DNA of 64,000 bases from NCBI RefSeq assembly GCF_027530345.1, contig NZ_JAPZQK010000044.1, positions 1-64,000 of the forward strand. The letters run 5' to 3'. This stretch comes from Silanimonas sp. GTDB lineage: Bacteria > Pseudomonadota > Gammaproteobacteria > Xanthomonadales > Xanthomonadaceae. The position numbers and the translations under genes are program-made. Below are positions 12,249-22,119 of this stretch, one piece after another; the stretch's first letter is position 1, and the number at the start of each line of letters is the position of its first letter. The notes below the pieces were generated by a model. It worked only from the letters and a program-made list of their open reading frames with translations. It did not search any database and was not told the origin of the DNA.

Positions 12249-12962
12249 ATGGCCAAGAGCAAGTTCAAACTCAGCGACATCAACAACCTCGACTTCAACA
12301 ACACCGCGGGTTGGCCGCAGGAAGCGAAGATCGGTGCCGGCGTCCTCGCGGTGCTGCTGGTGGCGGTCCTCGGCTGGTACCTCGTGATCCGCGACAAGCA
12401 GACGACCTTGGAAGGCCTGGAGGCCGAAGAGGTGACGCTGCGCGGCGACTTCGAGAAGGAGGCGGCGAAAGCGGCCAATCTCGAGCCCCTCAAGGCGCAG
12501 CTGGAGCAGATGGAGCAGATGCTCAAGCAGATGCTGCGCCAGTTGCCGTCGAAGACGGAGATGCCCGACCTCATCGTCGATATCTCGCAGACCGCGCGCG
12601 CCACCGGCATCAACAACGAGCTGTTCCAGCCCGGCGCCGAGGTCTTGAAGGACTTCTATGCCGAGCAGCCCATCACGCTCGAGATGAATGGCACCTACCA
12701 CCAGTTCGGTCAGTTCGTCAGTGGTGTCGCGTCCCTTCCCCGCGTGGTGATCATGACCTTCCACGACATCTCGCTCGCGCCGAAGGAGTCCGCCGCCGGC
12801 GCGCCCGCCCTTCCGCCGGGCACGCTGGGTCTCAAGGGCACGATCAAGACCTACCGTTACCTCGATGAGAATGAACTCGAGGAGCAGGCGAAGGGCCAGA
12901 CCAACGCCGCCCAGGGGGGTGCAGCCACTCCTGCCGCCGCCGCCGCCGGGGGTGCGCCATGA
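12249..12962 (+). CDS. pilO: Type IV pilus assembly protein PilO
   Basis: Inner-membrane partner of PilN with the same architecture: a short cytoplasmic segment, a transmembrane helix (about 28-47), a coiled coil (about 50-105) and a periplasmic ferredoxin-like domain containing QLPSKTEMPDLIVDIS and GTYHQFGQFVSGVASLPRVV. The ATG at 12249 is chosen because it follows the pilN stop by 10 bp with a GAGG Shine-Dalgarno sequence; the open frame runs further upstream into pilN but reads as out-of-frame proline-rich sequence. Its end overlaps pilP by 4 bp (ATGA). The Ala-rich tail is low-complexity. Confidence 0.94.
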   Translation: MAKSKFKLSDINNLDFNNTAGWPQEAKIGAGVLAVLLVAVLGWYLVIRDKQTTLEGLEAEEVTLRGDFEKEAAKAANLEPLKAQLEQMEQMLKQMLRQLPSKTEMPDLIVDISQTARATGINNELFQPGAEVLKDFYAEQPITLEMNGTYHQFGQFVSGVASLPRVVIMTFHDISLAPKESAAGAPALPPGTLGLKGTIKTYRYLDENELEEQAKGQTNAAQGGAATPAAAAAGGAP

Positions 12963-13468
12963 ACGCGCGCATCCTGAGGGTCGGTGTTCTCGTCGTCGTG
13001 GCGTTGGCCGCCACGGGTTGTGGCCGCAGCACGGCCGATCTCGAGGCCTGGGTGGCGGAAGTGAAGGCCCGCCCGGCGCCGCCGCTCGATCCGCTGCCGC
13101 CGTTGCGCACCTTCCCGCCGGTGGAGTACACCGCCGACACGCTTCGCGATCCGTTCTCCGCGCCGGTCGGCAATCGGGATGCTGCGGGTCCGCGGCCGGA
13201 CCCGAACCGTCGTAAAGAGGCTCTTGAGGCTTTCCCGCTCGACGCGCTGCAGATGGTCGGCACGATCGGCACCGGTGCGGAAACGATCGCGCTGGTCCTC
13301 GCGCCCGACAAGGTCACGTACCGCGTGCGGGTGAACAACTACCTGGGGCAGAGCGATGGCCGCGTGGCCTCGGTTGCTCCCGAGCGCATCGAGATCGTCG
13401 AGCTGGTGTCCGACGGTGCCGGTGGATGGCTCGAACGACAGGCCAGTCTGGCCTTGGATGACAAGTGA
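12959..13468 (+). CDS. pilP: Type IV pilus assembly lipoprotein PilP
   Basis: Lipoprotein that connects PilN/PilO with the outer-membrane secretin PilQ. A type II signal peptide ends at ALAATG-C21. A flexible proline-rich linker follows with the conserved YTADTLRDPF (about 60-69), then a small beta domain with MVGTIGTGAETIALVLAP and VNNYLGQSDGRV (about 95-140). The 169-residue length is normal. The start overlaps pilO by 4 bp and the stop overlaps the first possible pilQ ATG, so the operon is fully coupled. Confidence 0.95.
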   Translation: MNARILRVGVLVVVALAATGCGRSTADLEAWVAEVKARPAPPLDPLPPLRTFPPVEYTADTLRDPFSAPVGNRDAAGPRPDPNRRKEALEAFPLDALQMVGTIGTGAETIALVLAPDKVTYRVRVNNYLGQSDGRVASVAPERIEIVELVSDGAGGWLERQASLALDDK

Positions 13469-15741
13469 TGGGGACGCGCATGATTACCTCGACGACTGAA
13501 GGCGCACAGATGAGCACGAAGAAAATCGCGGCCCGTGCCGCTCTGGCGGCCTGCCTGCTTTGGACGGCGGCGTTCCCGGCCCTAGCGGCCAACACCTTGA
13601 AGGATGTTCGCTATGCGGCCGGCAGCGGCGGCAAGGTGGACATCACGTTCGAATTCGAGCAGCCGGTCGGCGCGGTGAACGCGTTCACCACCGACGTGCC
13701 GCCACGCATCGCCATCGACTTCCCGGAGACCGGCAACGGTTTCGACGCGCGTCGTCTCGCCGTCGGGTCCGGTGCCGCTTCGGCGGTATCGGTCGTCGAA
13801 GCCGGCGGCCGCACCCGCGCCGTCGTCGACCTGTTCCGCAACGCGGGTTACACGACCCGCAGCAACGGCAACCTGTTGGTACTGTCCCTCGAACCGGGTG
13901 CCGCGGCCTCTTCGGCCACGGCCGTTGCGGCGTCGCCTAACCCGGCCAAGCGACTCGATTCCGGCATCCGCGTGTCGGCGGTGGATTTCCGCCGCGGCGA
14001 GGACGGTTCGGGCCGGGTCATCCTGCGCTTCAACCAGGAAGGCGCGCAGGCCAGCCTGCGCCGTGATGGCGATCGCCTCTATGTGGACGTCGAGAATGCC
14101 CAGTTGCCGGTCGACCAGGCCCGACGCCTCGACGTCACCGACTTCGCCACGCCGGTCACCCGCCTCGACCCAACGTCGAAGGACGGTGGCACCCAACTCG
14201 TGATCGCGACGGAAGGCCTGTACGAGACCAGCGCTTACCAGACCGGCAACGAGTACGTGCTGGAAGTGACGCCGAAGGGCGCCGCCACGGCCGCCGTGGG
14301 CCAGGTCGGTGCCGCTTCGCAGCCGCAGCGCTACACGGGCAAGCCGGTGACCTTCAACTTCCAGGACGTGCCGGTGCGCACCATCCTGCAGCTGGTCGCC
14401 GAGGAATCGGGCCTCAACATCGTGGCGGCCGACACCGTGCAGGGCAACCTGACGTTGCGCCTCATCAACGTGCCGTGGGACCAGGCCCTCGACGTCGTGC
14501 TGCGCGCCAAGTCGCTGGCTAAGCGCCGCGACGGCAACGTCGTGTGGGTGGCGCCGCAGGACGAGATCGCCGCGTTCGAGAAGGCGCGCGAGCAGGCTCG
14601 GATCGACCTGGAAGGCAAAGCTGAGCTCGTCAATGAGATCATCGCCATCAATTACGCCAACGCCGAGGAAATCGCGACACTCTTGACGGACGGTAGCAAG
14701 TCGGGTGGCGGTGGCGGTTCCGCCGGTGGCGGTGACGAGGGCGGATTCCTGTCGGGTCGGGGTAGCGTCAGCTTCGATACCCGTTCCAATACTCTGCTGA
14801 TCGCCGATACCGCGAGGAAAGTCGAAGCGATCAAGTCTCTGGTTGCGGTGTTGGACCGCCCCGTCGACCAGGTGCTCATCGAAGCCCGCATCGTCATTGC
14901 CCAGGAAAGCTTTGCCCGCGAAGTCGGCGCGCGCTTCGGCCTCAGCGGCCAGGAAAGCGACGTCGTGGTCTCGGGCAGCACGGAGAGCAACCGCAACTAC
15001 CTGAATGGCGTGGCGAATGCCAATGCGGCCTTGGCGCGCTACCAGTTCGAACTGGATCTCTACAATCAGGCGATCGCGAACGGCGAGACGGCGACGCGTC
15101 CCTCGTTGCCGAATACGCCGCTGCCGACCTTCACCAACATCCTCAGCACGCGTTTCGCCAACAACACGGCGTCGGCGCTGGCCTTTACCATCCTCGGCAA
15201 CGAGCTCGACCTCGACATCGAGCTGCAGGCGCTGCAGGAGGAAGGCCGCGGCGAGGTGGTCGCCAACCCGCGCGTCATCACCGCCAACCAGCGCGAGGCG
15301 ATCATCAAGCAGGGTGACGAGATCGGCTACGTCACCATCACCGGCTCCGCCGGCGCTCAGACCGCGACCGTGCAGTTCAAGGAAGCGCTGCTGGAGCTGA
15401 AGGTCACGCCGACCATCACCCAGGACAACCGCGTGTTCCTGGCGCTGGGCGTCAAGAAGGACGAGGTCGCCGGCTTCATCTCCGTGCCGGGCGGCGGCAG
15501 CGTCCCGCAGATCACCAAGCGCGAGGTGACGACCGCGGTGCTCATCAACAACGGCCAGACGGTGGTTGTGGGTGGCATCTACGAGTTCGAGAAGCGCGAG
15601 GACCTGTCGAAGGTGCCCTTCCTCGGCGACATCCCGGGCCTGGGTAACCTCTTCCGAAACAAGGCGCGCGAAAGCGAGAAGGCGGAACTGCTGATCTTCG
15701 TCACCCCGCGCATCCTGCAGGTCGCCGGCGCAAGCCGCTGA
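13468..15741 (+). CDS. pilQ: Type IV pilus secretin PilQ
   Basis: Forms the gated outer-membrane channel through which the pilus passes. Order of parts: signal peptide ending near AFPALA, two AMIN domains (about 35-260) that bind peptidoglycan, an STN/N0 domain (TFNFQDVPVRTILQLVAEES), an N1 KH-like domain with a Gly-rich loop (about 410-425), and the secretin domain with VVANPRVITANQ and the C-terminal VPFLGDIPGLGNLFR signature. Several starts are possible: ATG 13468 overlaps the pilP stop, and ATG 13510 has GAAGG upstream and gives the most compact signal peptide. An Asn/Ala-rich stretch near 510-550 is probably a variable secretin loop. Confidence 0.95.
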   Translation: MGTRMITSTTEGAQMSTKKIAARAALAACLLWTAAFPALAANTLKDVRYAAGSGGKVDITFEFEQPVGAVNAFTTDVPPRIAIDFPETGNGFDARRLAVGSGAASAVSVVEAGGRTRAVVDLFRNAGYTTRSNGNLLVLSLEPGAAASSATAVAASPNPAKRLDSGIRVSAVDFRRGEDGSGRVILRFNQEGAQASLRRDGDRLYVDVENAQLPVDQARRLDVTDFATPVTRLDPTSKDGGTQLVIATEGLYETSAYQTGNEYVLEVTPKGAATAAVGQVGAASQPQRYTGKPVTFNFQDVPVRTILQLVAEESGLNIVAADTVQGNLTLRLINVPWDQALDVVLRAKSLAKRRDGNVVWVAPQDEIAAFEKAREQARIDLEGKAELVNEIIAINYANAEEIATLLTDGSKSGGGGGSAGGGDEGGFLSGRGSVSFDTRSNTLLIADTARKVEAIKSLVAVLDRPVDQVLIEARIVIAQESFAREVGARFGLSGQESDVVVSGSTESNRNYLNGVANANAALARYQFELDLYNQAIANGETATRPSLPNTPLPTFTNILSTRFANNTASALAFTILGNELDLDIELQALQEEGRGEVVANPRVITANQREAIIKQGDEIGYVTITGSAGAQTATVQFKEALLELKVTPTITQDNRVFLALGVKKDEVAGFISVPGGGSVPQITKREVTTAVLINNGQTVVVGGIYEFEKREDLSKVPFLGDIPGLGNLFRNKARESEKAELLIFVTPRILQVAGASR

Positions 15742-15778
15742 TCGACCGGGCCAGCCGCCCCTTTCGGGACGGGAAGGG

Positions 15779-15803
15779 AAAACGGGGCTTCGGCCCCGTT
15801 TTT
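15779..15803 (+). terminator. Rho-independent terminator of the pil operon
   Basis: AAAACGGGGC, loop TTCG, GCCCCGTTTTT: a 10-bp stem closed by a UUCG tetraloop with a U-tract. It lies 37 bp after pilQ and is the most canonical terminator in the window. Confidence 0.9.
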
Positions 15804-15849
15804 CGTTGTAGGGTGCCGTCGTGGCGCCAAGCGATGACGGAGGCAAGCG

Positions 15850-17016
15850 ATGAGCGCGGAAATCCGACTGCAGCCCGGGGAGGTGCTCTTCCGCGAGGGG
15901 GATCCGCCCACCACGGCCTTCATCCTCGACGAGGGCCAGGTGGAGATCCGAGCGACGCAGCGCGGCCGGCAGGTGGTGCTGGCCTTGTTGGGGCCTGGGG
16001 CGATCATCGGGGAGATGGCGATCATCGATGCGGCGCCGCGCACGGCGACGGCCGTCGCCTTGTCGGCCTGTCGCCTGATCGCATTGGACCGGACCCGGAT
16101 CGCCGAACGCATCCAAGCCGCCGACCCGGTGATCCGTGCGCTGTTGCAGGGCACGCTGCAACGTTACCGCGGTGCCTTGGCCGCCCTGCAGGGCGGAACC
16201 ACCCGTGCGGCATCGGTCGAGCGGCCGGACGAGGCGGTGGGCGTCAGCAAGATGCGCCTCGAGTCCCAACTTCGTGCCGCCCTTGAGGTGGGTGGCCTCG
16301 ATGTCCGCTACCAGCCGCTGATGGAGGTCGCGTCGGGACGGATCGCCGGTTTCGAGGCCCTCGTACGTTGGACGCACCCGGAGCGCGGCCCGATCTCCCC
16401 GGCCGAGTTCGTCGCGCTCGCTGAGGAGACCTCGTTGATTGTTCCGGTGGGCGAGTACGTGTTCGACATCGCCTGCGCGGCCGCACGGGATTTCATCGAT
16501 GCGGCCGGTCGCCCGCTGTTCGTCGCCGTGAACGTGAGCGCGCGGCAGTTGCGCGAGCCGGGCTTGCTGGAACGCGTCATTGCGCGGGTCGATGCGGCCG
16601 GCCTGCCGCGGGGCAGCATCAAGATCGAGATCACCGAGAGCCAGGCGATGGACCCGGTGCTGATGCAGGGATTCATCGCGCTCTGCCACGGCCACGGCGT
16701 GAAGGTGGCGCTCGATGACTTCGGCACGGGGTATTCGCACCTCACGCAGATGCACCTGCTGCCTTTCGACACCATCAAGATCGACCAGGGCTTCGTCCGC
16801 AGCATGCTGGACGACCCGCGCTCGATGGCGATCGTCGAGACCATCGTGGCAATGGCGAAATCGCTCGATGCCTCCATCGTGGTCGAGGGAATCGAAAGCG
16901 AGGCCGAGCTGGCCGTGCTGCGGCGCCTCGGTTGTGACTACGCCCAGGGCTGGCTCGTGGGAAAACCCCAGACCCGTGAAGAACTCCTCATGCGTGCTGA
17001 GATTTTGTTCACGTAG
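15850..17016 (+). CDS. Cyclic nucleotide-binding domain-EAL phosphodiesterase
   Basis: Probable cytosolic c-di-GMP phosphodiesterase gated by a nucleotide. The N-terminal cNMP-binding beta barrel (about 1-110) has LQPGEVLFREGDPP and a phosphate cassette GEMAIIDAAPRTATA with the conserved Glu and Arg. The EAL domain (about 135-388) looks catalytically complete: E169-A-L, NVSARQL, KIEITES, LDDFGTGYS, KIDQGFV, EGIE and a final QGW. There is no membrane segment or GGDEF domain. GGAGG lies 6 bp before the ATG. It follows the pil operon on the same strand beyond a strong terminator, so it is probably transcribed separately. The same domain pairing is known from Bdellovibrio Bd1971, which responds to cAMP. 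The ligand here is unknown; c-di-GMP itself is possible, since Clp of xanthomonads binds it with a related domain. Confidence 0.88.
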   Translation: MSAEIRLQPGEVLFREGDPPTTAFILDEGQVEIRATQRGRQVVLALLGPGAIIGEMAIIDAAPRTATAVALSACRLIALDRTRIAERIQAADPVIRALLQGTLQRYRGALAALQGGTTRAASVERPDEAVGVSKMRLESQLRAALEVGGLDVRYQPLMEVASGRIAGFEALVRWTHPERGPISPAEFVALAEETSLIVPVGEYVFDIACAAARDFIDAAGRPLFVAVNVSARQLREPGLLERVIARVDAAGLPRGSIKIEITESQAMDPVLMQGFIALCHGHGVKVALDDFGTGYSHLTQMHLLPFDTIKIDQGFVRSMLDDPRSMAIVETIVAMAKSLDASIVVEGIESEAELAVLRRLGCDYAQGWLVGKPQTREELLMRAEILFT

Positions 17017-17064
17017 TCGGCTGCTAGCCTCGGGGGTTTGCGCCGCACGAGGGCCGAGGACGAC

Positions 17065-18633
17065 ATGTTGACGACGATGGAGCGGGCCCTTGGGCCGATG
17101 CCGGCGCAGGACGCCGGGATGGTGGATTGGGTGGCCACAGCCGGCCTCGACGAGACGATCAACCGCGCGGTGGAGCCGATCGCGAATGCGGTCGGGGGCG
17201 CGATCTTCTCGCGGGCCTGCGTCGGCGACGGTCTCTCCTTCTCGATGAGCGGAGCCTGCGGTGCGGGTGAAACGGCCATCCCGCTGATCGTCGCGTGGCT
17301 GCTGCTGGGTGGCGTGGTGTGCACGTTGTACTTCCGCTTCATCAACTTCCGCGGCTTCATGCAGGGCTTCCGCCTGATGCGTGGGGATTACGCCGATGCC
17401 GGCAGCCCCGGCGAGGTCTCGCATTTCCAGGCGCTGACCTCGGCCGTCTCGGGCACGGTCGGCCTCGGCAACATCGCCGGCGTTGCGTTGGCGATCACGA
17501 TCGGCGGTCCGGGTGCCGCCTTCTGGATGATCGTGGCCGGCCTGTTAGGCATGAGCACCAAGTTCGCCGAGTGCACGCTGGGCGTGAGGTATCGTCAGCA
17601 CAATCCCGATGGCACGGTGTCCGGCGGCCCGATGTACTACCTGTCGCGGGGTATCGCCGAGCGCTACCGCTCGCTGGGGGGCCTCGGCAAGGCGCTGGCC
17701 GCGCTGTTCGCGGTCTGCGCGATGCTCGGTGGCATTGGTGCGGGATCGATGTTCCAAGCTAACCAGGCCTTCGCGCAGTTCCACAAGGTGACCGGCGGCG
17801 CGCAAGGCCCGCTGGAAGGCATGGGCTGGGCTTTCGGCATCGGCATCGCCACGCTCGCGGGCCTCGTCGTGCTGGGCGGCATCACGCGCATCGGTCGGGT
17901 CACCGAGAAGATGATCCCGGCGATGATCCTGCTCTACCTCGCCGGCTGCGGCGCGGTGCTGGTCGTGCACCTCGACGCGTTGCCCGGCGCCATCGCGCTG
18001 ATCGTTTCCTCCGCCTTCAGTGGCGAGGCGGCGGCCGGCGGCGTGATCGGCGCGCTGATCGCTGGCTTCCAGCGTGCCGCGTTCTCCAACGAAGCGGGCC
18101 TTGGCTCGGCGCCCATCGCCCATTCCGCGGTGAAGACCAAGCACCCGGCCACCGAAGGCCTCGTCGCGCTGTGGGAGCCCTTCATCGACACGGTGATCGT
18201 CTGCACCGCGACGGCGCTGATGGTCGTGGTGACCGGTGCGTGGAAGATCGAGGGCATGGAGGGCGTGGCCATCACCTCGACCGCCTTCGCGACGGTGTTC
18301 GACTGGTTCCCCTACGTGCTGACCGTGGCGGTGTTCCTGTTCGCGTTCTCGACCATGCTGACCTGGGCCTACTACGGCGCCAAGGCCGCGACCTACCTCA
18401 CCGGTGAGCGTCGCTGGGTGACCAATACCTACATCCTGCTGTACCTCGCCGCGGCGGTCGTCGCCTGCACGATGGACCTCGCGCAATTGATCAATCTTTC
18501 CGATGGCCTGATCTTCCTGATGGCCATTCCGAACCTGATCGGCGTGTACCTGCTGCTGCCGGTGGTGCGCGAGGAAGTGGATGGCTACTTCGCGAAGCTG
18601 AAGTCGGGCGAGATCCGCCCGACCGCGGGCTGA
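17065..18633 (+). CDS. Alanine/glycine:sodium symporter (AGCS family)
   Basis: Inner-membrane carrier importing alanine or glycine with Na+. About ten hydrophobic segments span residues 80-510. Family signatures include FRFINFRGFMQGFRLMRGD and the block SGTVGLGNIAGVALAITIGG (about 131-150), which contains the sodium- and substrate-binding Gly/Asn residues, plus AAFSNEAGLGSAPIAH near 340. ATG 17065 is chosen because GAGGA precedes it; the frame opens earlier at a TTG (17038). At 522 residues it is of normal length, with a longer N-terminal part before the first helix pair. It is followed 10 bp later by a second transporter. Confidence 0.92.
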   Translation: MLTTMERALGPMPAQDAGMVDWVATAGLDETINRAVEPIANAVGGAIFSRACVGDGLSFSMSGACGAGETAIPLIVAWLLLGGVVCTLYFRFINFRGFMQGFRLMRGDYADAGSPGEVSHFQALTSAVSGTVGLGNIAGVALAITIGGPGAAFWMIVAGLLGMSTKFAECTLGVRYRQHNPDGTVSGGPMYYLSRGIAERYRSLGGLGKALAALFAVCAMLGGIGAGSMFQANQAFAQFHKVTGGAQGPLEGMGWAFGIGIATLAGLVVLGGITRIGRVTEKMIPAMILLYLAGCGAVLVVHLDALPGAIALIVSSAFSGEAAAGGVIGALIAGFQRAAFSNEAGLGSAPIAHSAVKTKHPATEGLVALWEPFIDTVIVCTATALMVVVTGAWKIEGMEGVAITSTAFATVFDWFPYVLTVAVFLFAFSTMLTWAYYGAKAATYLTGERRWVTNTYILLYLAAAVVACTMDLAQLINLSDGLIFLMAIPNLIGVYLLLPVVREEVDGYFAKLKSGEIRPTAG

Positions 18634-18643
18634 GGCGGCCGCG

Positions 18644-19984
18644 ATGGGCGTTGGCAACGTGGGCGAAGCGGGCGGCATGGCCCTGCACACCAAGATGCTG
18701 CTCGGCTTCGCCGTCGGCGCCGTCGCTGGAGGGCTGGCGTTCTCGTTCGGGCAGGCGGTCGATCCGGAGGGCGTGCAGCAGACCCTGCCGTGGCTTGCCG
18801 CGACGCTGAAATGGGTGACCCAGCCGGTCGGGTCGATCTTCCTCAACCTGCTGTTCATGCTGGTACTGCCACTGGTGTTCTCGGCCTTGGTGCTGGGCGT
18901 GGTCGAGATCGGCGACCCGAAGGCGCTGGGCCGCATCGGCGGCAAGACGCTGGCCTTCATCCTCGTGGTCACCGGCATCGCGGTGACGATCGGCCTCGTC
19001 GCGGTGAACCTGTTCCAGCCCGGCGTGGGCATCGACCCGGCGGTCGCACAGAAGCTGATCGCCGAATCCTCGTCGCAGGCCGAGGGGATCGTCGAGCGCG
19101 GCGAGGCCGCGTCGGCGATGCAGGTACTGCTGTCGATCGTGCCGCGGAATCCGCTGCAGGCCGGCGTCGAGGGCAACCTCATCGGCGTGATGTTCTTCGC
19201 CCTGCTGTTCGGCATCGGCGCGGCGACGCTGAAGACGGAGGGCGTGCGCACCTTCGTCGGCACGCTGCAGGGCGTTTACGACATCACGCTGCTGCTGATC
19301 AACAAAGTGATCCAGCTGGCGCCCTACGCCGTCGCGGCCCTGATCTTCAACCTGATCGCAGTGAAGGGCTTCGCGGCCCTGCTGCCGCTGGCCAAGTTCG
19401 TCGCGGTGGCCGTCGGGGCGCTGGCGGTCCACATGTTCGTGGTCTTCCCGCTGCTGCTGTGGTTCATCGGCCGGATGAACCCGATCGAGTTCTTCAAGAA
19501 GGCGGAGCCGGTGATCCTCACCGCGTTCTCCACCTCCTCGAGTTCGGCCACGCTGCCGACCACGCTGCGCGTGGCCGAGGAGGTGCTGGGCACGCCGAAG
19601 CGCATCGGCCGCTTCGTCTGCACGCTCGGTGCCACGGCGAACATGAACGGCACGGCCCTGTTCGAGGGCGTGGTCGTGCTGTTCCTCGCGCAGTTCTTCG
19701 GCATCGAGCTGAGCTTCGCCCAGCAGGTACTGGTGCTGCTGATGTGCATCCTCGGCGGCATCGGCGCGGCCGGCGTGCCGGGCGGCTCGCTGCCGGTCAT
19801 CGCCTCGATCCTCGTGATGTTCGGCATCCCGCCGGAGGGCATCGCCCTGATCCTCGGCGTCGACCGCTTCATCGACATGTGCCGCACGGCGGTGAACGTC
19901 ACCGGCGACCTCGTGGGCACCGTGGTGGTGTCCCGCGGCGAGCCACCGGACCCCGTCCACGACGAGGCCGCCAAGCCGGCCTGA
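18644..19984 (+). CDS. Dicarboxylate/amino acid:cation symporter (DAACS family)
   Basis: GltP/DctA-type trimeric carrier taking up C4-dicarboxylates, glutamate or aspartate with protons or sodium. Visible: the serine-rich re-entrant loop AFSTSSSSATLPTT (about 287-300), the cation-binding TM7 motif NMNGTALFEG (about 328-337), and the second loop GIGAAGVPGGSLPVI, then DRFIDMCRTAVNVTGD in TM8 where substrate contacts lie. Length of 446 residues is normal. Start may be the ATG at 18644 or the one at 18677. Only 10 bp separate it from the AGCS gene, so the two form an uptake operon. Substrate cannot be assigned. Confidence 0.92.
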   Translation: MGVGNVGEAGGMALHTKMLLGFAVGAVAGGLAFSFGQAVDPEGVQQTLPWLAATLKWVTQPVGSIFLNLLFMLVLPLVFSALVLGVVEIGDPKALGRIGGKTLAFILVVTGIAVTIGLVAVNLFQPGVGIDPAVAQKLIAESSSQAEGIVERGEAASAMQVLLSIVPRNPLQAGVEGNLIGVMFFALLFGIGAATLKTEGVRTFVGTLQGVYDITLLLINKVIQLAPYAVAALIFNLIAVKGFAALLPLAKFVAVAVGALAVHMFVVFPLLLWFIGRMNPIEFFKKAEPVILTAFSTSSSSATLPTTLRVAEEVLGTPKRIGRFVCTLGATANMNGTALFEGVVVLFLAQFFGIELSFAQQVLVLLMCILGGIGAAGVPGGSLPVIASILVMFGIPPEGIALILGVDRFIDMCRTAVNVTGDLVGTVVVSRGEPPDPVHDEAAKPA

Positions 19985-20115
19985 GGCCGCTACCAGCCCG
20001 GCACCGAGCCTTCAAGGGCGACGCCGGGCGTCCGGCGGTGGGACAATAGGGGGCCGCGCCTCGCGAACCGGGGTCGTCGGCCTCCCTTTCCGCCTCCTGC
20101 CCAGGCCTGCCGCCG

Positions 20116-22119
20116 ATGACCCGTCCTGCCCGCCGCGACCTCGCGAACGCCGTCCGTTTCCTTGCCATCGACGCGGTCGAGGCCGCCAAGTCGGGCCACC
20201 CCGGCATGCCCATGGGCATGGCCGATATCGCGGAAGTGCTGTGGAACGATCACCACACGCACAACCCGGCGAATCCGAAGTGGCCGGACCGCGATCGCTT
20301 CGTGCTGTCGAATGGCCATGGCTCGATGCTGCAGTACGCCCTGCTGCACCTCGCCGGCTACGACCTGCCGCTCGACGAGTTGAAGCGCTTCCGCCAGCTG
20401 CATTCGAAGACCGCCGGCCATCCGGAGCGCCACATCACTGTCGGCGTCGAGACCACCACCGGCCCGCTGGGGCAGGGCATCGCCAACGCCGTGGGCATGG
20501 CGCTGGCCGAGCGCCTGCTGGCGCAGCGCTTCAACCGCGACGGCCACGCCGTCGTCGACCACTACACTTGGTGCTTCCTCGGCGACGGCTGCCTGATGGA
20601 AGGCATCTCGCACGAGGTCTGTTCGCTGGCTGGCACCTGGGGCCTGGGCAAGCTGATCGCCTTCTGGGACGACAACGGCATCTCCATCGACGGTGAGGTG
20701 CAGGGCTGGTTCACCGACGACACCGCGAAGCGCTTCGAGGCCTACGGCTGGCAGGTGATCAAGACCGTCGACGGCCACGACCCGGAGGAGATCCAGCAGG
20801 CCATCGCCACGGCCAAGGCCGAAACCGGCCGTCCGACCCTGATCTGCTGCCGCACCCACATCGGCTTCGGCTCGCCGAACAAGCAGGGCAAGGAAAGCAG
20901 CCACGGCGCGCCGCTGGGCAAGGACGAGGTTGCGTTGACGCGTGAGACCCTGAAGTGGCCGCACGCGTCCTTCGAGATCCCAGCCGAGATCCGCAGCGCC
21001 TGGGACGCCCTCGAGCGCGGCGCCAAGGCCGAGGCCGCGTGGAACGCCCGCTTCGCCGCGTATAAGGCCGCGCATCCGGAACTCGCCGCCGAGTTCGAGC
21101 GCCGCATGGCCGGCGAGCTGCCGGCGGACTTCGCGCAGGCCGCCAAGGACTACATCGCCAAGCTGCAGGCCGAAGGCCCTGTCGTGGCCTCGCGCAAGGC
21201 TTCGCAGATGGCCATCGAGGCCTTCGCCCCACGCCTGCCGGAGCTCGTGGGTGGCTCGGCCGACCTCGCGCATTCCAACCTCACCACGTGGAAGGGCCAG
21301 AAGGCCGTTACCACCACGGACGCGGACGCCCGCTACGTGCACTACGGCGTGCGCGAGTTCGGCATGACCGCGATCGGCTCGGGCCTCGCGCTGCATGGCG
21401 GGTTCATCCCGTTTGACGCGACCTTCCTCGTGTTCTCCGACTACGCCCGCAACGCGGTGCGCATGAGCGCCCTGCTGCCGGTGCGCTCGATCCACGTCTA
21501 CACGCACGATTCGATCGGCCTCGGCGAGGACGGCCCGACGCACCAGCCGATCGAGCACCTCGCCTCGCTGCGCCTGATCCCGAACCACGACGTCTGGCGT
21601 CCGGGTGATGCGGTGGAGTCGGCGATGTCGTGGGCCTGCGCGTTGCAGCGCGTGGACGGCCCCTCGAGCCTCGTGTTCTCGCGCCAGAACCTCGCCCACC
21701 AGCAGCGCACGGCCGAGCAGGTGGCCGACATCGCGCGCGGCGGCTACGTGCTCAGCGATCCGGCCTCGGCCAAGTTCGACGTCATCCTCGTCGGCACCGG
21801 TTCGGAGCTGGAGTTGGCCCGCCTCGCCGCCGTCAAGCTGGCCGAGGAGGGCATCGCCGCGCGCGTGGTTTCGATGCCCTGCTTCGAGGCCTTCAAGCGC
21901 CAGCCGCTGGAATACCGCGAGGGCGTGCTGCCGGCGTGGTGCCGCAAGCGCGTGGTGGTGGAAGCCGGCAGCACGGAGCACTGGCGCGCGATCGCCGGCC
22001 TCGACGGCGCGGTGATCGGCATCGACCGCTTCGGCGAGTCGGCCCCGGGCGACGTGCTGATGAAGCACTTCGGCTTCACCGTCGACCACGTGGTGGCGGC
22101 GGCGAAAGCCCTGCGCTGA
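20116..22119 (+). CDS. tkt: Transketolase
   Basis: Thiamine-diphosphate enzyme moving two-carbon units between sugar phosphates in the non-oxidative pentose phosphate pathway. Residues 1-30 contain [21 protein letters not shown] with the substrate-binding His. [13 protein letters not shown]...DDNGISIDG (about 155-195) is the ThDP/Mg motif. The Pyr domain has [16 protein letters not shown] (about 410-425) with the catalytic Glu, and [14 protein letters not shown] near 470 is diagnostic for transketolase. Length 667 is standard. A GACAAT -10-like hexamer lies at 20042. Its stop codon touches the stop of the convergent minus-strand gene with no base between. Confidence 0.97.
   Translation: MTRPARRDLANAVRFLAIDAVEAAKSGHPGMPMGMADIAEVLWNDHHTHNPANPKWPDRDRFVLSNGHGSMLQYALLHLAGYDLPLDELKRFRQLHSKTAGHPERHITVGVETTTGPLGQGIANAVGMALAERLLAQRFNRDGHAVVDHYTWCFLGDGCLMEGISHEVCSLAGTWGLGKLIAFWDDNGISIDGEVQGWFTDDTAKRFEAYGWQVIKTVDGHDPEEIQQAIATAKAETGRPTLICCRTHIGFGSPNKQGKESSHGAPLGKDEVALTRETLKWPHASFEIPAEIRSAWDALERGAKAEAAWNARFAAYKAAHPELAAEFERRMAGELPADFAQAAKDYIAKLQAEGPVVASRKASQMAIEAFAPRLPELVGGSADLAHSNLTTWKGQKAVTTTDADARYVHYGVREFGMTAIGSGLALHGGFIPFDATFLVFSDYARNAVRMSALLPVRSIHVYTHDSIGLGEDGPTHQPIEHLASLRLIPNHDVWRPGDAVESAMSWACALQRVDGPSSLVFSRQNLAHQQRTAEQVADIARGGYVLSDPASAKFDVILVGTGSELELARLAAVKLAEEGIAARVVSMPCFEAFKRQPLEYREGVLPAWCRKRVVVEAGSTEHWRAIAGLDGAVIGIDRFGESAPGDVLMKHFGFTVDHVVAAAKALR

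Noticed and set aside
14690-14760. GGT-rich repeat in pilQ as a possible repeat element
   Set aside because: It encodes the usual Gly-rich linker of the secretin and is not a tandem repeat array.
13582-17424. 1280-codon open frame on the minus strand across pilQ and the EAL gene
   Set aside because: It is antisense to well-supported genes. Frames stay open because GC-rich codons rarely yield stops on the opposite strand. Its translation is Arg/His/Asp-rich and low-complexity.
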